From positions 1 through 44,162 of the forward strand of contig DIVR01000074.1 of assembly GCA_002428325.1 (NCBI GenBank): a stretch of 44,162 nt of DNA, written 5' to 3'. Source of the DNA: a bacterium UBP4_UBA6127 (GTDB lineage: Bacteria > UBP4 > UBA4092). This document shows positions 18,695 to 25,803 of the stretch, piece by piece (within the stretch, counting starts at the first letter, position 1; each line of letters opens with the position of its first letter). The notes beneath the pieces are model-generated. The model was not told the origin of the DNA. It saw only the letters and a list, made by a program, of their open reading frames with translations, and made no database searches. The position numbers and the translations under genes are program-made.

Positions 18695-20083
18695 CTATCC
18701 CCTTCGAAGGTTCCCTCTGGCCAGGGAAGCAAAGACTCCCAGGACACAGAGGACCGCAAATCCCCAAAAGAGGGTTTGGGATGCTTTAAGGAAAGCCGGA
18801 AATAGTTTAGGGGTGATGGGATGGTTCCCCATAAAGAGAGAGAAAGCCAAGGTGGACATGCTCATGCTGAACATCTGGCCTGCCAGCCGCATAGTCCCCA
18901 GAGTCCCGGAAGCAATCCCATAATATTTCTTTTCGACTGAACTCATGACCGCATTGGTATTGGGGGAAGAAAAAAGCCCAAACCCGACTCCCAGAAAAAC
19001 CAGGCTCAGGATAATCATATAAATAGGACTTTCCTGATGGATAAAACCAAAGATAAACAGCCCGATAGCGCAGCTGGTCATCCCTATCGAAGAAATAATC
19101 CTCGGCTCAACTTTATCAGAAAGCCGGCCGGCAAAAGGAGAGAAGATGACCATCAGGATGGGTTGGGATAACAAGATAAAAGCGGCATGCTGAGGCGTCA
19201 GGGCTTTGATATATTGCAAGTAAAGGCTGACCAGGAATTCTGTGGCAAAAGTAGCGCTGTAATTTATCAATGCTGCCAGGTTGCTCATGGCAAAGACCAG
19301 ATTTTTAAACAACCGGACCTCTAAAAGCGGCGATTCAACTTTCGTCTCCCATATCACAAAAGATATCAGCCCCAATATTCCTGCCACAGCCAGGTTCAAC
19401 CCGATAACAGTCATGATTTTCGAGAGCCCATAAATCAAAGCTATCAAAGATACGCTCAGAATCCCGCTGCCGACTCCATCGAATTTTCCCTTCTGAGGTT
19501 CTTTCCATTCACCTTTTAATTGCAGACTCAGCCAGATAGTAATGGACCCTATGATAATATCGAAGATAAAGATGCTTCTCCACCCGGCATAATGGGTGAG
19601 GAATCCCCCCACTACCGGCCCCAGGGATAACCCCGAATACACCGAAGCCACATTAATACCCAGCACCTTCCCTCTTTGATTTATGGGGAACACCGAAACC
19701 AATATCGCCATCGAAGTGCTGAACATCATGGAGGAACCCAACCCCTGGATGAACCGCAAGGCAATCAATACCATCCCGTTGGGAGAAAAGGGCGTCGCCA
19801 TACAACTCAGGGTCAAAACAATGATTCCCACCCGGAAAACCTTTTTCCGCCCCTTCATATCTGCCAGTTTGCCAAACGGTATCAATAATATCCCGGCTCC
19901 CAGCAAATACCCCAAAGAAACCCAGCTTAAGCTGACGGCTGATAAAGAATACTCTCTGGCTATCGCCGGTAGGGATATATTTAAGGAGGACCCGAGAAAT
20001 GGTGTTAAAAATGCCGCTAAGGCAGACATAATCAAAGCAATCCTGCTCTGCCCAGCATTTTGAATATCAGAGGTTGGTTTCAT
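18695..20083 (-). CDS. MFS drug/multidrug exporter, DHA2 (EmrB/QacA) type
   Basis: The roughly 462-residue inner-membrane transporter has about 14 hydrophobic segments. Family signs: the N-terminal helix with LNISLPAIAREY and LSWVSLGYLLGAGILLIPFGKL; motif A LADMKGRKKVF between TM2 and TM3; RFIQGLGSSMMFSTS; and the motif C-like GLSLGPVVGGFL in TM5, which marks proton-coupled drug exporters. The start is uncertain: ATG 20083 is the first methionine of a normal-length N-terminus, while a GTG at 20104 in the same frame adds seven residues; neither has a clear ribosome site. It stands alone, convergent with the PLD gene. The substrate cannot be inferred. Confidence 0.88.
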   Translation of the reverse strand: MKPTSDIQNAGQSRIALIMSALAAFLTPFLGSSLNISLPAIAREYSLSAVSLSWVSLGYLLGAGILLIPFGKLADMKGRKKVFRVGIIVLTLSCMATPFSPNGMVLIALRFIQGLGSSMMFSTSMAILVSVFPINQRGKVLGINVASVYSGLSLGPVVGGFLTHYAGWRSIFIFDIIIGSITIWLSLQLKGEWKEPQKGKFDGVGSGILSVSLIALIYGLSKIMTVIGLNLAVAGILGLISFVIWETKVESPLLEVRLFKNLVFAMSNLAALINYSATFATEFLVSLYLQYIKALTPQHAAFILLSQPILMVIFSPFAGRLSDKVEPRIISSIGMTSCAIGLFIFGFIHQESPIYMIILSLVFLGVGFGLFSSPNTNAVMSSVEKKYYGIASGTLGTMRLAGQMFSMSMSTLAFSLFMGNHPITPKLFPAFLKASQTLFWGFAVLCVLGVFASLARGNLRRG

Positions 20084-20138
20084 CCTTATTATTATATAAC
20101 TCACTGGACTCGGGAATCGGAGGTTTCTGGCTGTTAAT

Positions 20139-20198
20139 AAAAAAAAGACCGGCGAACCAAGAGGGATTCCCGGGGGAGGCCTGGGATTGATTCGCCGG
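20139..20198 (-). terminator. Terminator of the TrpF-like gene
   Basis: CCGGCGAA (20149-20156) and TTCGCCGG (20191-20198) form the outer stem, with a TCCC/GGGA inner stem. On the minus strand the stem is followed by TCTTTTTTTTATT. It lies about 315 bp after the TrpF-like stop, so the message has a long 3' end or a further RNA lies in between. Confidence 0.7.
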
Positions 20199-20325
20199 AT
20201 AGGGTTAGAGAAAGCACGGATGTTCCATGCAGCAGAGCCGTTAGGCTTCTATATATATACAGAGACATGAGACCCCCCTTTTCCCGACATTTATTTTTTG
20301 AAAAATGAAAAATATTTTTTATTCT

Positions 20326-20343
20326 TTTTGACAGCTGTCAAAA
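20326..20343. promoter_or_regulatory. 18-bp perfect palindrome, probable operator
   Basis: TTTTGACAGCTGTCAAAA is a perfect dyad that also contains a TTGACA -35 hexamer. Such a TGACA-N2-TGTCA core is a typical dimeric-regulator site. It lies between the TrpF-like stop and its probable terminator, in the spacer with no gene. Confidence 0.55.
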
Positions 20344-20420
20344 TATAACCGAAATGACTGATTTAACAGGAGATAGGCAAAGACTAGCAGACGGGTGTCG
20401 AAAAACCCGAAAGGTACTAT

Positions 20421-20439
20421 ATTAAGAATGATTCTTAAT
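20421..20439. promoter_or_regulatory. Fur-family-like inverted repeat
   Basis: ATTAAGAAT-G-ATTCTTAAT is a perfect 9-1-9 inverted repeat with the AAT-N-ATT core of the 7-1-7 boxes used by Fur/PerR-type regulators. The rest of 20199-20512 is AT-rich noncoding sequence. No gene start lies immediately next to the box, so the regulated unit is unclear. Confidence 0.45.
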
Positions 20440-20512
20440 ATTCCCCCCAAAAAAAGAAAAACCAGACAATTTTCATCCCCTGAAACAGATAATTCCCATA
20501 AAACAGGTAGCG

Positions 20513-21190
20513 TTATTCTTCAGGTTCCCACCCCAGGGCTTTTTTCATAAAAACCCGCAGTTTGATCTCATCCAAGGTCCCATGGGACCGCACTCCCGAA
20601 CAGATATCCAACCCGAAAGGCTGAACCTGAGCCATAGCTTCCTGAACATTATGGGGATTAAGCCCTCCGGCCAGAAAAATCGGTATCGGCAACGCCTCCC
20701 TGATTTTCCGGCTTAAACTCCAATCATGGGCCCGTCCTGTCCCCCCCAACTGTTTAATGGTAAGATTCGGATTCCCTGAATCCAGAAGGATAGCATCCAC
20801 ATAAGGAGCCACCTCCAAAGCTTTCCAAAGAGCCTCCTCCCCGGTCACATGAACCACCTGCACCAGCGAGACCCCCGGCAGCTCATTTCTCAAATAGGGA
20901 TAAGCATCCAACTCGATATAATCACATAATTGCAGGGTATTGGCGCCGCATTTTTTCTGTTGGCTGATAATCAAGGTCGGGTCCAGTTTGCTGGTTAAAA
21001 GAAAAGTGGCCACCGGAGGGGGAACCCTCGAAATAATCTCGGCTATCTCTTCCTCGGTAATGACCCCCGGACCGCTGGGCATCTCTGATACCAGCCCCAG
21101 GGCCGAGGCCCCATATCGAATGGCCATTTTCGCTTCTTCTTTATTTTGGATACAACAAATCTTGATTCGGGGTCTTGGGGTCGGTTCCAT
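20513..21190 (-). CDS. trpF: Phosphoribosylanthranilate isomerase-like (TrpF family) protein
   Basis: This is a 225-residue TIM-barrel protein. TrpF converts phosphoribosylanthranilate to the ribulose form in tryptophan synthesis. Family marks: KICCIQN at the first strand (normally KICGIT; the catalytic Cys12 is kept, the following Gly is Cys13), GLVSEMPSGPG (like the FxxxSpR loop), LLDSG with the general acid Asp137, GGTGRAHDW, FLAGGLNP and GLDICSGVR with the phosphate-binding loops. The start at 21190 is supported by GAGGAA seven nt upstream. No other trp gene is near, so it is either an isolated trpF or a paralogue with another substrate. The altered KICC and the unusual SEMPSGPG loop justify caution with the symbol. 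Confidence 0.72.
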   Translation of the reverse strand: MEPTPRPRIKICCIQNKEEAKMAIRYGASALGLVSEMPSGPGVITEEEIAEIISRVPPPVATFLLTSKLDPTLIISQQKKCGANTLQLCDYIELDAYPYLRNELPGVSLVQVVHVTGEEALWKALEVAPYVDAILLDSGNPNLTIKQLGGTGRAHDWSLSRKIREALPIPIFLAGGLNPHNVQEAMAQVQPFGLDICSGVRSHGTLDEIKLRVFMKKALGWEPEE

Positions 21191-21939
21191 GTTATTTCCT
21201 CTTCTTTTTCTCTCTATTCATAAGAATCTATTCTAAAATAGATAGGGTCATTGTTTATTGTTCTTAATGGAAATAATTCTTCTTCCTTTTTGTCACCCTA
21301 ACCTCCACCCCGTCCAGACTTGATTCCCTCGCCATCTGTTCTCCCCTTCTCTATTTTATCATTGAGATAGTTTTATTCTTTAATCCTAAAGACCCATTCA
21401 AGAGTTTTCTCAACCAAATTCATATTAATCCTTTTCCCTCCCTTCCCGGACTCTCCAGGGAGGGGGACCCAGCCTGTAACCATCAGCCTGGGTCCCCCTC
21501 CGATATAACTCCGATATATTTCTAAAATAATAGGGGAATCAGCCCATACCAGGCCAGGGAAAACCCAATAAATAAATCCAACCAGATTGAAACTTCCTCC
21601 TACGAAAATAGGAGAGCCAGACCGTGGAATAAAATTAGACTTTTAGAAGATGGTTACATTAAAATGTTAAGTTAGTTAACGAAGGATAACCACCTGACGG
21701 GGGTCGGGTTTTATGGGATAGTTTCAAAACCCGCTCCAATACCGCCAGAATATTTCCTTGGGGAGGTTCGAACTCTGTGTGTCGGACCCTGCTCATCCAA
21801 AAGAAATGGAGGTGACATCAGAAGATAATAACGGAGAATCCGCCGCCCGGACACGGCGAATCCTGCTCCAAGGGTCATTACTAAAACTTAAGATTCCTTC
21901 GAAACGATTTTTATTTCTACCATTGAGAGGAAAAAGACC
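21191..21939. other. Long intergenic region and probable structured leader of the porin gene
   Basis: No coding ORF stands out. From left to right: AT-rich DNA with the upstream signals of the TrpF-like gene; a 14-bp perfect stem (see separate entry); GTTAA...TTAAC near 21667-21680; a CGGGTTTT/AAAACCCG hairpin (21705-21712 with 21726-21733); and a GC-rich part at about 21833-21870 where GGAG..CGCCG pairs with CGGCG..CTCC. The last 250 bp read like a structured 5' leader of the porin message. No known riboswitch core was recognised. Confidence 0.4.
21459..21501. repeat. Strong 14-bp hairpin without T-run
   Basis: GGAGGGGGACCCAG (21459-21472) and CTGGGTCCCCCTCC (21488-21501) are perfectly complementary with a 15-nt loop. 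There is no poly-T on either side, so it is not a standard terminator. It may be an intergenic repeat of the REP type or an RNA-processing structure. Confidence 0.6.
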
Positions 21940-23205
21940 ATGAGATTTTTGAAAAGGCTTGCACTTTTTATAATAGTTGCAATGGCCATCAGCGCTGCGG
22001 CCAATGCCGTGGAAAACATTAAAACGGGCGCGATCATTGAATCACGCGGCTGGTGGTGGGCATCGGACAATGCTCCCGACAGTAAATACATGGAAAGCGA
22101 GATTTATTTATGGATGAATGCCGATCTCGCCGACAATGTCTTTGCCCGGATCAACCTGAAATATAAGAATGATTTTGGCTCTGTCAGCGGCACCGATGAA
22201 GCCACCGATGGCGATATTGATTTATGGGAAGGGTATGTCCTGATTTCCAAACCTTACGGGCTTCCCTTACAAGCTCGTGCCGGACGATGGACCACCCAGG
22301 TCAAACCCGTCGGCTCCATGAATTATGTCCCCAAATTCGGTGAAGGCTTCATGATTCCCAATAACCATCCCTGGGATGGTTTCAGCGGCACCCTTTATTT
22401 CACTCCTGATAAAGATAATTACCTGGATATGTTCACCATCAAACTCCGGGAAGGCAGTGAAAGCAATGAAGATGATATCAATGCTTCCGGTATGTATTTT
22501 GTTACCAAAGCCCTCGAATGCACCCAGATTGATGCCTATGGCGCCTACATTGACCGCCAGAACATCCCCGTAACCGGAACTTCAATTGTGCTTCCTTATC
22601 GGCATATGTATGTGGTGGGTTCCCGAGTCGCCGGTTCGGTTCTCTGCAATGAAAACCTGAGTTATAAGGCTGAATTAGCCTATACCAAACAGATTTCTTC
22701 TTCTGATGCCCTCGAACATGACGGTATCGGCGGATACCTGGGCGTCAATTATGATTTCAAAACCCAGTACAGCCCCTCGGTCCGGTTAGCCGGTTATTAC
22801 CTGCAGAGCGGTTTCGTTCAGCCGGTCGGCCACGTGGACCAGGATGACCTCTTTGAAAAAGGGTATGGCCGTATTGTGGATAACCTGAGCCAATTAACCA
22901 GCAATGTCTGGTTCATTACCGCTGGAGCCACGGTCAAACCTACCGATAAACTGGCCGTCGATCTGGATGCTTATTATTACCAGCAGGCCAATTCGACACT
23001 GGTCGCCAATGGACCGGTGGTTGAAAAACAGGATTCCCTGGGAACAGAAGTGGATCTCACCCTCAGCTATACTTATTCTGAAAATGTGATGGCTGAATTG
23101 GTCGGCGCTTATTATTCCCCGTCGGATGAAGGTTTGGCTGCCACCCGCAATACCCCGGCTGACGATACCTGGCTGCTCAAAGGCGGCATCAAAGTCAGTT
23201 TCTAA
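21940..23205 (+). CDS. Outer-membrane beta-barrel porin (alginate-export/porin-like)
   Basis: The 421-residue exported protein has a signal peptide (basic MRFLKR, hydrophobic core, cleavage near ANA-VE at about 23). The mature part alternates polar and aromatic residues in short strands (EIYLWMNADL, FARINLKYKN, LWEGYVLISK, KLAVDLDAYYYQQ) and ends in LLKGGIKVSF. A terminal Phe is the BAM recognition signal of outer-membrane barrels. The conserved-looking start (GAIIESRGWWW, 'ESEIYLWMNADLADNVFARINLKYKNDFG' style) resembles families that form substrate-selective porins, but the substrate cannot be named. The ribosome site is GAGAGGAA. It is monocistronic with a strong terminator and a long, apparently structured leader. 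It is the best direct evidence for an outer membrane. Confidence 0.85.
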   Translation: MRFLKRLALFIIVAMAISAAANAVENIKTGAIIESRGWWWASDNAPDSKYMESEIYLWMNADLADNVFARINLKYKNDFGSVSGTDEATDGDIDLWEGYVLISKPYGLPLQARAGRWTTQVKPVGSMNYVPKFGEGFMIPNNHPWDGFSGTLYFTPDKDNYLDMFTIKLREGSESNEDDINASGMYFVTKALECTQIDAYGAYIDRQNIPVTGTSIVLPYRHMYVVGSRVAGSVLCNENLSYKAELAYTKQISSSDALEHDGIGGYLGVNYDFKTQYSPSVRLAGYYLQSGFVQPVGHVDQDDLFEKGYGRIVDNLSQLTSNVWFITAGATVKPTDKLAVDLDAYYYQQANSTLVANGPVVEKQDSLGTEVDLTLSYTYSENVMAELVGAYYSPSDEGLAATRNTPADDTWLLKGGIKVSF

Positions 23206-23252
23206 AATCGTTTCGAAACCGTCTCCCTAGACGCTTTGAATTATTAAATCAA

Positions 23253-23286
23253 AAGCCCTTCCCCCATAAAGGAAGGGCTTTTTTGT
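23253..23286 (+). terminator. Terminator of the porin gene
   Basis: AAGCCCTTCC and GGAAGGGCTT form a perfect 10-bp stem with an 8-nt loop, followed by TTTTTTG. Confidence 0.95.
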
Positions 23287-23340
23287 TTCTCTTAAATGTG
23301 GGAAAGATAACCGATTCATTCCGGCTCTCTCCCCATACAT

Positions 23341-23379
23341 AAAAAAAGAGCTTTTGAAAGAAGACTTTCATTAGCTCTT
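23341..23379 (-). terminator. Terminator of the pseudopilin gene
   Basis: On the minus strand AAGAGCT-aa-TGAAAG pairs with CTTTCA-aa-AGCTCTT and is followed by TTTTTATG. It is convergent with the porin terminator. Confidence 0.9.
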
Positions 23380-23407
23380 AATAAGACATTTCTTTACCTA
23401 TCAGCCC

Positions 23408-23917
23408 TTAGGGTCCAAATCGATGGACATCCCCATTAGAGACAGTTCCATTACTCGGGTCATACAGTTCGCCCCAGTCGGAACGGCTGTTAGGACCAAA
23501 ACTCCATAATCCCCAATACCATAAACCGACATCATAGGAACCCCAGAATGGCCCTCGCTGAATCATATCGCAATAATATACATACGTTTCAGGCCAAGTT
23601 GCATTGGCAATAAAAGGATCTGTAGGAACGCTGGTAATATATCCAACCGGGGTGGTCAAGGGTGTTAAACATAGCCGGGTACCATTTCCCTGGGTTCGGT
23701 ATAACCCATCGGATACCGTAGTCCGACAAACATATTGACCATAATCTACCTGATAACTTTCCAACGCAGTGGCCACAGAACGCATTTCACTTTTCGCACG
23801 GGAATACTTTGCCCGTACCTGAGCTGCCAAGAAGTTTGGAATGGCAATCGCCGCCAAAATAGCAATAATAGCAACAACAATCAATAATTCAATCAAAGTA
23901 AAACCTTTCTTATTCAT
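23408..23917 (-). CDS. Type IV pilin / type II secretion major pseudopilin-like protein (GspG-like)
   Basis: The 169-residue protein starts with the class III leader MNKKG, cut before Phe6, then TLIELLIVVAIIAILAAIAIP with the conserved Glu10. The helix continues with RAKYSRAKSEMRSVATALESYQVDYGQY, a pattern of GspG-like proteins of deep-branching Gram-negative lineages. The C-terminal part is rich in aromatic residues and Gly and carries a few Cys. The start is decided by AAAGGAGGTGAG about 8 nt before ATG 23917; the longer frame to 23974 starts without a ribosome site. No other secretion or pilus genes lie near, as is usual for such scattered pseudopilin genes. It is probably processed by a prepilin peptidase elsewhere. 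Confidence 0.88.
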   Translation of the reverse strand: MNKKGFTLIELLIVVAIIAILAAIAIPNFLAAQVRAKYSRAKSEMRSVATALESYQVDYGQYVCRTTVSDGLYRTQGNGTRLCLTPLTTPVGYITSVPTDPFIANATWPETYVYYCDMIQRGPFWGSYDVGLWYWGLWSFGPNSRSDWGELYDPSNGTVSNGDVHRFGP

Positions 23918-24226
23918 TTGAATCTCACCTCCTTTTTCGGATATTGACATTGACCCTGTAACTGTAGAATTCATTTTACCTAATTAATTTATTACAAAAG
24001 AATCTTTTTAGCAAGGATATCGTTTAATAATAATATTTAAGTAGGTATGTTTTGCAATAATACAAAACCATAACTACATCAAAATAGTCTTCACGAGGTA
24101 ATAATCCTCTTACAACCGTATTATTATTACATTTTACCTATTTATTACCGGTTCAGAATCAGCTGAGAATTTCACTACCAGGACAGAAGGAAAAAGAGGG
24201 GAAAAGAGCCGGGTAACAGGTCAGAT
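23918..24226. other. Promoter region of the pseudopilin gene and 3' end of the photolyase gene
   Basis: Very AT-rich DNA with repeated TATTATTATTA-like words and AGGTAAA/TTTACCT matches. A GG...GC pair resembling a -24/-12 element (TATGG...TTGC) has a 12-nt rather than 10-nt gap and was not accepted. No gene is seen. Confidence 0.4.
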
Positions 24227-25684
24227 TTATTTCTTAATCATAGCGAAAGACTGTAAAGCCCTGGTCCGGGCCAGGGAATGGTCAATGATTGGGGAAGGGT
24301 AATTTTTACCGAGGGTGATACCGGCTGATTTTAGGATAGGGTCGGGAGCCAGCCAGGGATGATGGATATATTGGGTGGGCAGTTCTCTGAGTTCAGGACA
24401 GAAAGTTTTGACATAGGTACCCAGGGAATCGAATTTCTCACCCTGGAGGATTGGATTAAAGATTCTAAAAAAAGGAGCCGCATCCGCTCCACAGCCACCC
24501 GCCCATTGCCAGCCCAAGGTATTATTAGCCAAATCCGCATCCACCAGGGCCTCCCAGAACCATTTTGAACCCTCCTGCCAGGAATGGAGCAAATCTTTCA
24601 CCAGGAAAGAAGCCACTATCATCCGAACCCGGTTATGCATCCAACCAGTCTGCCAGAGCTGCCGCATACCGGCATCAATAATAGGATAACCGGTCTGTCC
24701 CTGCTGCCAGGCATCAAGCGGCCGGATGTCGGTACGCCAGGGAAATCGATTAAATTCTTCTCTTAAAGGAGACTGGGGAGTGTGAGGAAAATGGATAAGC
24801 AGATGATATCCAAATTCTCTCCATCCCAATTCCCGGAGGAAGGTTTCTGAGCCTCGAATGATTCCCGGCTGGGAAGTGGTCAATTCCGCCCTCCGGCAGG
24901 CATTCCAGATTCTCAGGGGACTGATTTCCCCAAAATGAAGGTAGGGGGAAAGCCGGCTGGTGCCCTCCTGGTCGGGCCTATCCCTGGCCTCCGGATACCG
25001 GGACAATCCCTCTTTCAGAAATCTCTCTAATTGAGCCAGAGCCTGAAGACTGCCCGGCTGCCAGGTCTTTTTTAAGCCGGTATCCCAGGCAACCGCCGGG
25101 TTCAGTTTTAGTTTTTCCAGAGGAAGGGAGATGGCTTTGGAGGGTACCGGGGGAAATAAGGAAGGAGACCCGGAAGTTCGTTCATGGATAGTTTGACGTA
25201 AACATCTTTTCCAAAAGGGAGTAAATACTTTATAGGAAGTCCCCTCTTCCTTTAATACCGAGTCAGGAGGAAATAACAGCGACCCATGAAACGATTCCAC
25301 CCTGATTCCCCTGGATTCTAATTTAATTTTTAATTTTTTATCCCGATTCAGGATAAGGGGTTCATACCGATGATTCCAATAGATACCCTGGACAGGATAC
25401 CGGGAAAGGATTTCCAAAAAGACTTTTTCAGAGTTTCCTTCTTGCAGGACTAAAGCCGACCCTCTTTTTACCAGTTCAAGATGAAGGGATTCCAGCGACC
25501 GATGAAGCCACCATCGGGAGGCTCCTCCCGGCAGCCATTCCCCTTCTCCCTCCGGGTCCCATATATATAAAGGTATAAGAGGAAGCTTGGTTTTCAAGGC
25601 AGCCTGCAAGGCCGGATTATCTTCCAACCGGAGGTCTTGCCGAAACCAGAAGATATTTACTTTCCCTGATACCTCTTTATTCAC
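24227..25684 (-). CDS. phrB: Deoxyribodipyrimidine photolyase (class I CPD photolyase)
   Basis: The roughly 485-residue flavoprotein repairs UV-induced pyrimidine dimers using blue light. It opens with NIFWFRQDLRLEDNPAL (antenna-binding Rossmann domain). The C-terminal FAD domain shows SRLSPYLHFGEISP, LRELGWREFGYHLL, DAWQQGQTGYPIIDAGMRQL, GWMHNRVRMIVASFLVKDLL and DADLANNTLGWQWAGGCGADAAPFFRIFNP. These include the conserved tryptophans and the Asn/Asp-rich FAD loop. I chose the GTG at 25684 because TACGGAGGA lies 9 nt before it; an ATG at 25708 lies in front of that ribosome site. It is divergent from the glycosyltransferase gene across a 120-bp region with a symmetrical -10 box. Confidence 0.93.
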   Translation of the reverse strand: MNKEVSGKVNIFWFRQDLRLEDNPALQAALKTKLPLIPLYIWDPEGEGEWLPGGASRWWLHRSLESLHLELVKRGSALVLQEGNSEKVFLEILSRYPVQGIYWNHRYEPLILNRDKKLKIKLESRGIRVESFHGSLLFPPDSVLKEEGTSYKVFTPFWKRCLRQTIHERTSGSPSLFPPVPSKAISLPLEKLKLNPAVAWDTGLKKTWQPGSLQALAQLERFLKEGLSRYPEARDRPDQEGTSRLSPYLHFGEISPLRIWNACRRAELTTSQPGIIRGSETFLRELGWREFGYHLLIHFPHTPQSPLREEFNRFPWRTDIRPLDAWQQGQTGYPIIDAGMRQLWQTGWMHNRVRMIVASFLVKDLLHSWQEGSKWFWEALVDADLANNTLGWQWAGGCGADAAPFFRIFNPILQGEKFDSLGTYVKTFCPELRELPTQYIHHPWLAPDPILKSAGITLGKNYPSPIIDHSLARTRALQSFAMIKK

Positions 25685-25759
25685 TCTCCAGAGTCCTCCG
25701 TAATCCATTATTTCTATACGTAACAGAAAATAAAACCTTCAGCGTTCCCAAGCCCGACT

Positions 25760-25771
25760 CTATTATAATAG
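25760..25771. promoter_or_regulatory. Palindromic -10 box, candidate bidirectional promoter
   Basis: CTATTATAATAG is a perfect palindrome that gives a TATAAT on both strands, placed between the divergent photolyase and glycosyltransferase genes. Symmetrical -10 elements are known to drive divergent transcription. No clear -35 box is seen on either side. Confidence 0.5.
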
Positions 25772-25784
25772 TCCATGGAAATAT

Positions 25785-25798
25785 TTCCTTATAAGGAA
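25785..25798. promoter_or_regulatory. Palindrome overlapping the ribosome site of the glycosyltransferase gene
   Basis: TTCCTTATAAGGAA is a perfect 14-bp dyad whose right half is the AAGGAA ribosome site of the gene starting at 25804. As RNA it would hide the site only weakly; as DNA it could bind a repressor just downstream of the start site. Confidence 0.4.
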
Positions 25799-25803
25799 TT
25801 TTA

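Noticed and set aside
21764..21775. GGTTCGAAC, looking like a tRNA T-loop
   Set aside because: The bases after the loop do not pair as a T-stem (position 61 is T), and no anticodon or acceptor arm is found; not a tRNA.
24030..24065. Possible -24/-12 promoter upstream of the pseudopilin gene (TATGG...TTGC)
   Set aside because: The GG and GC are 12 nt apart instead of 10, which sigma-54 does not tolerate.
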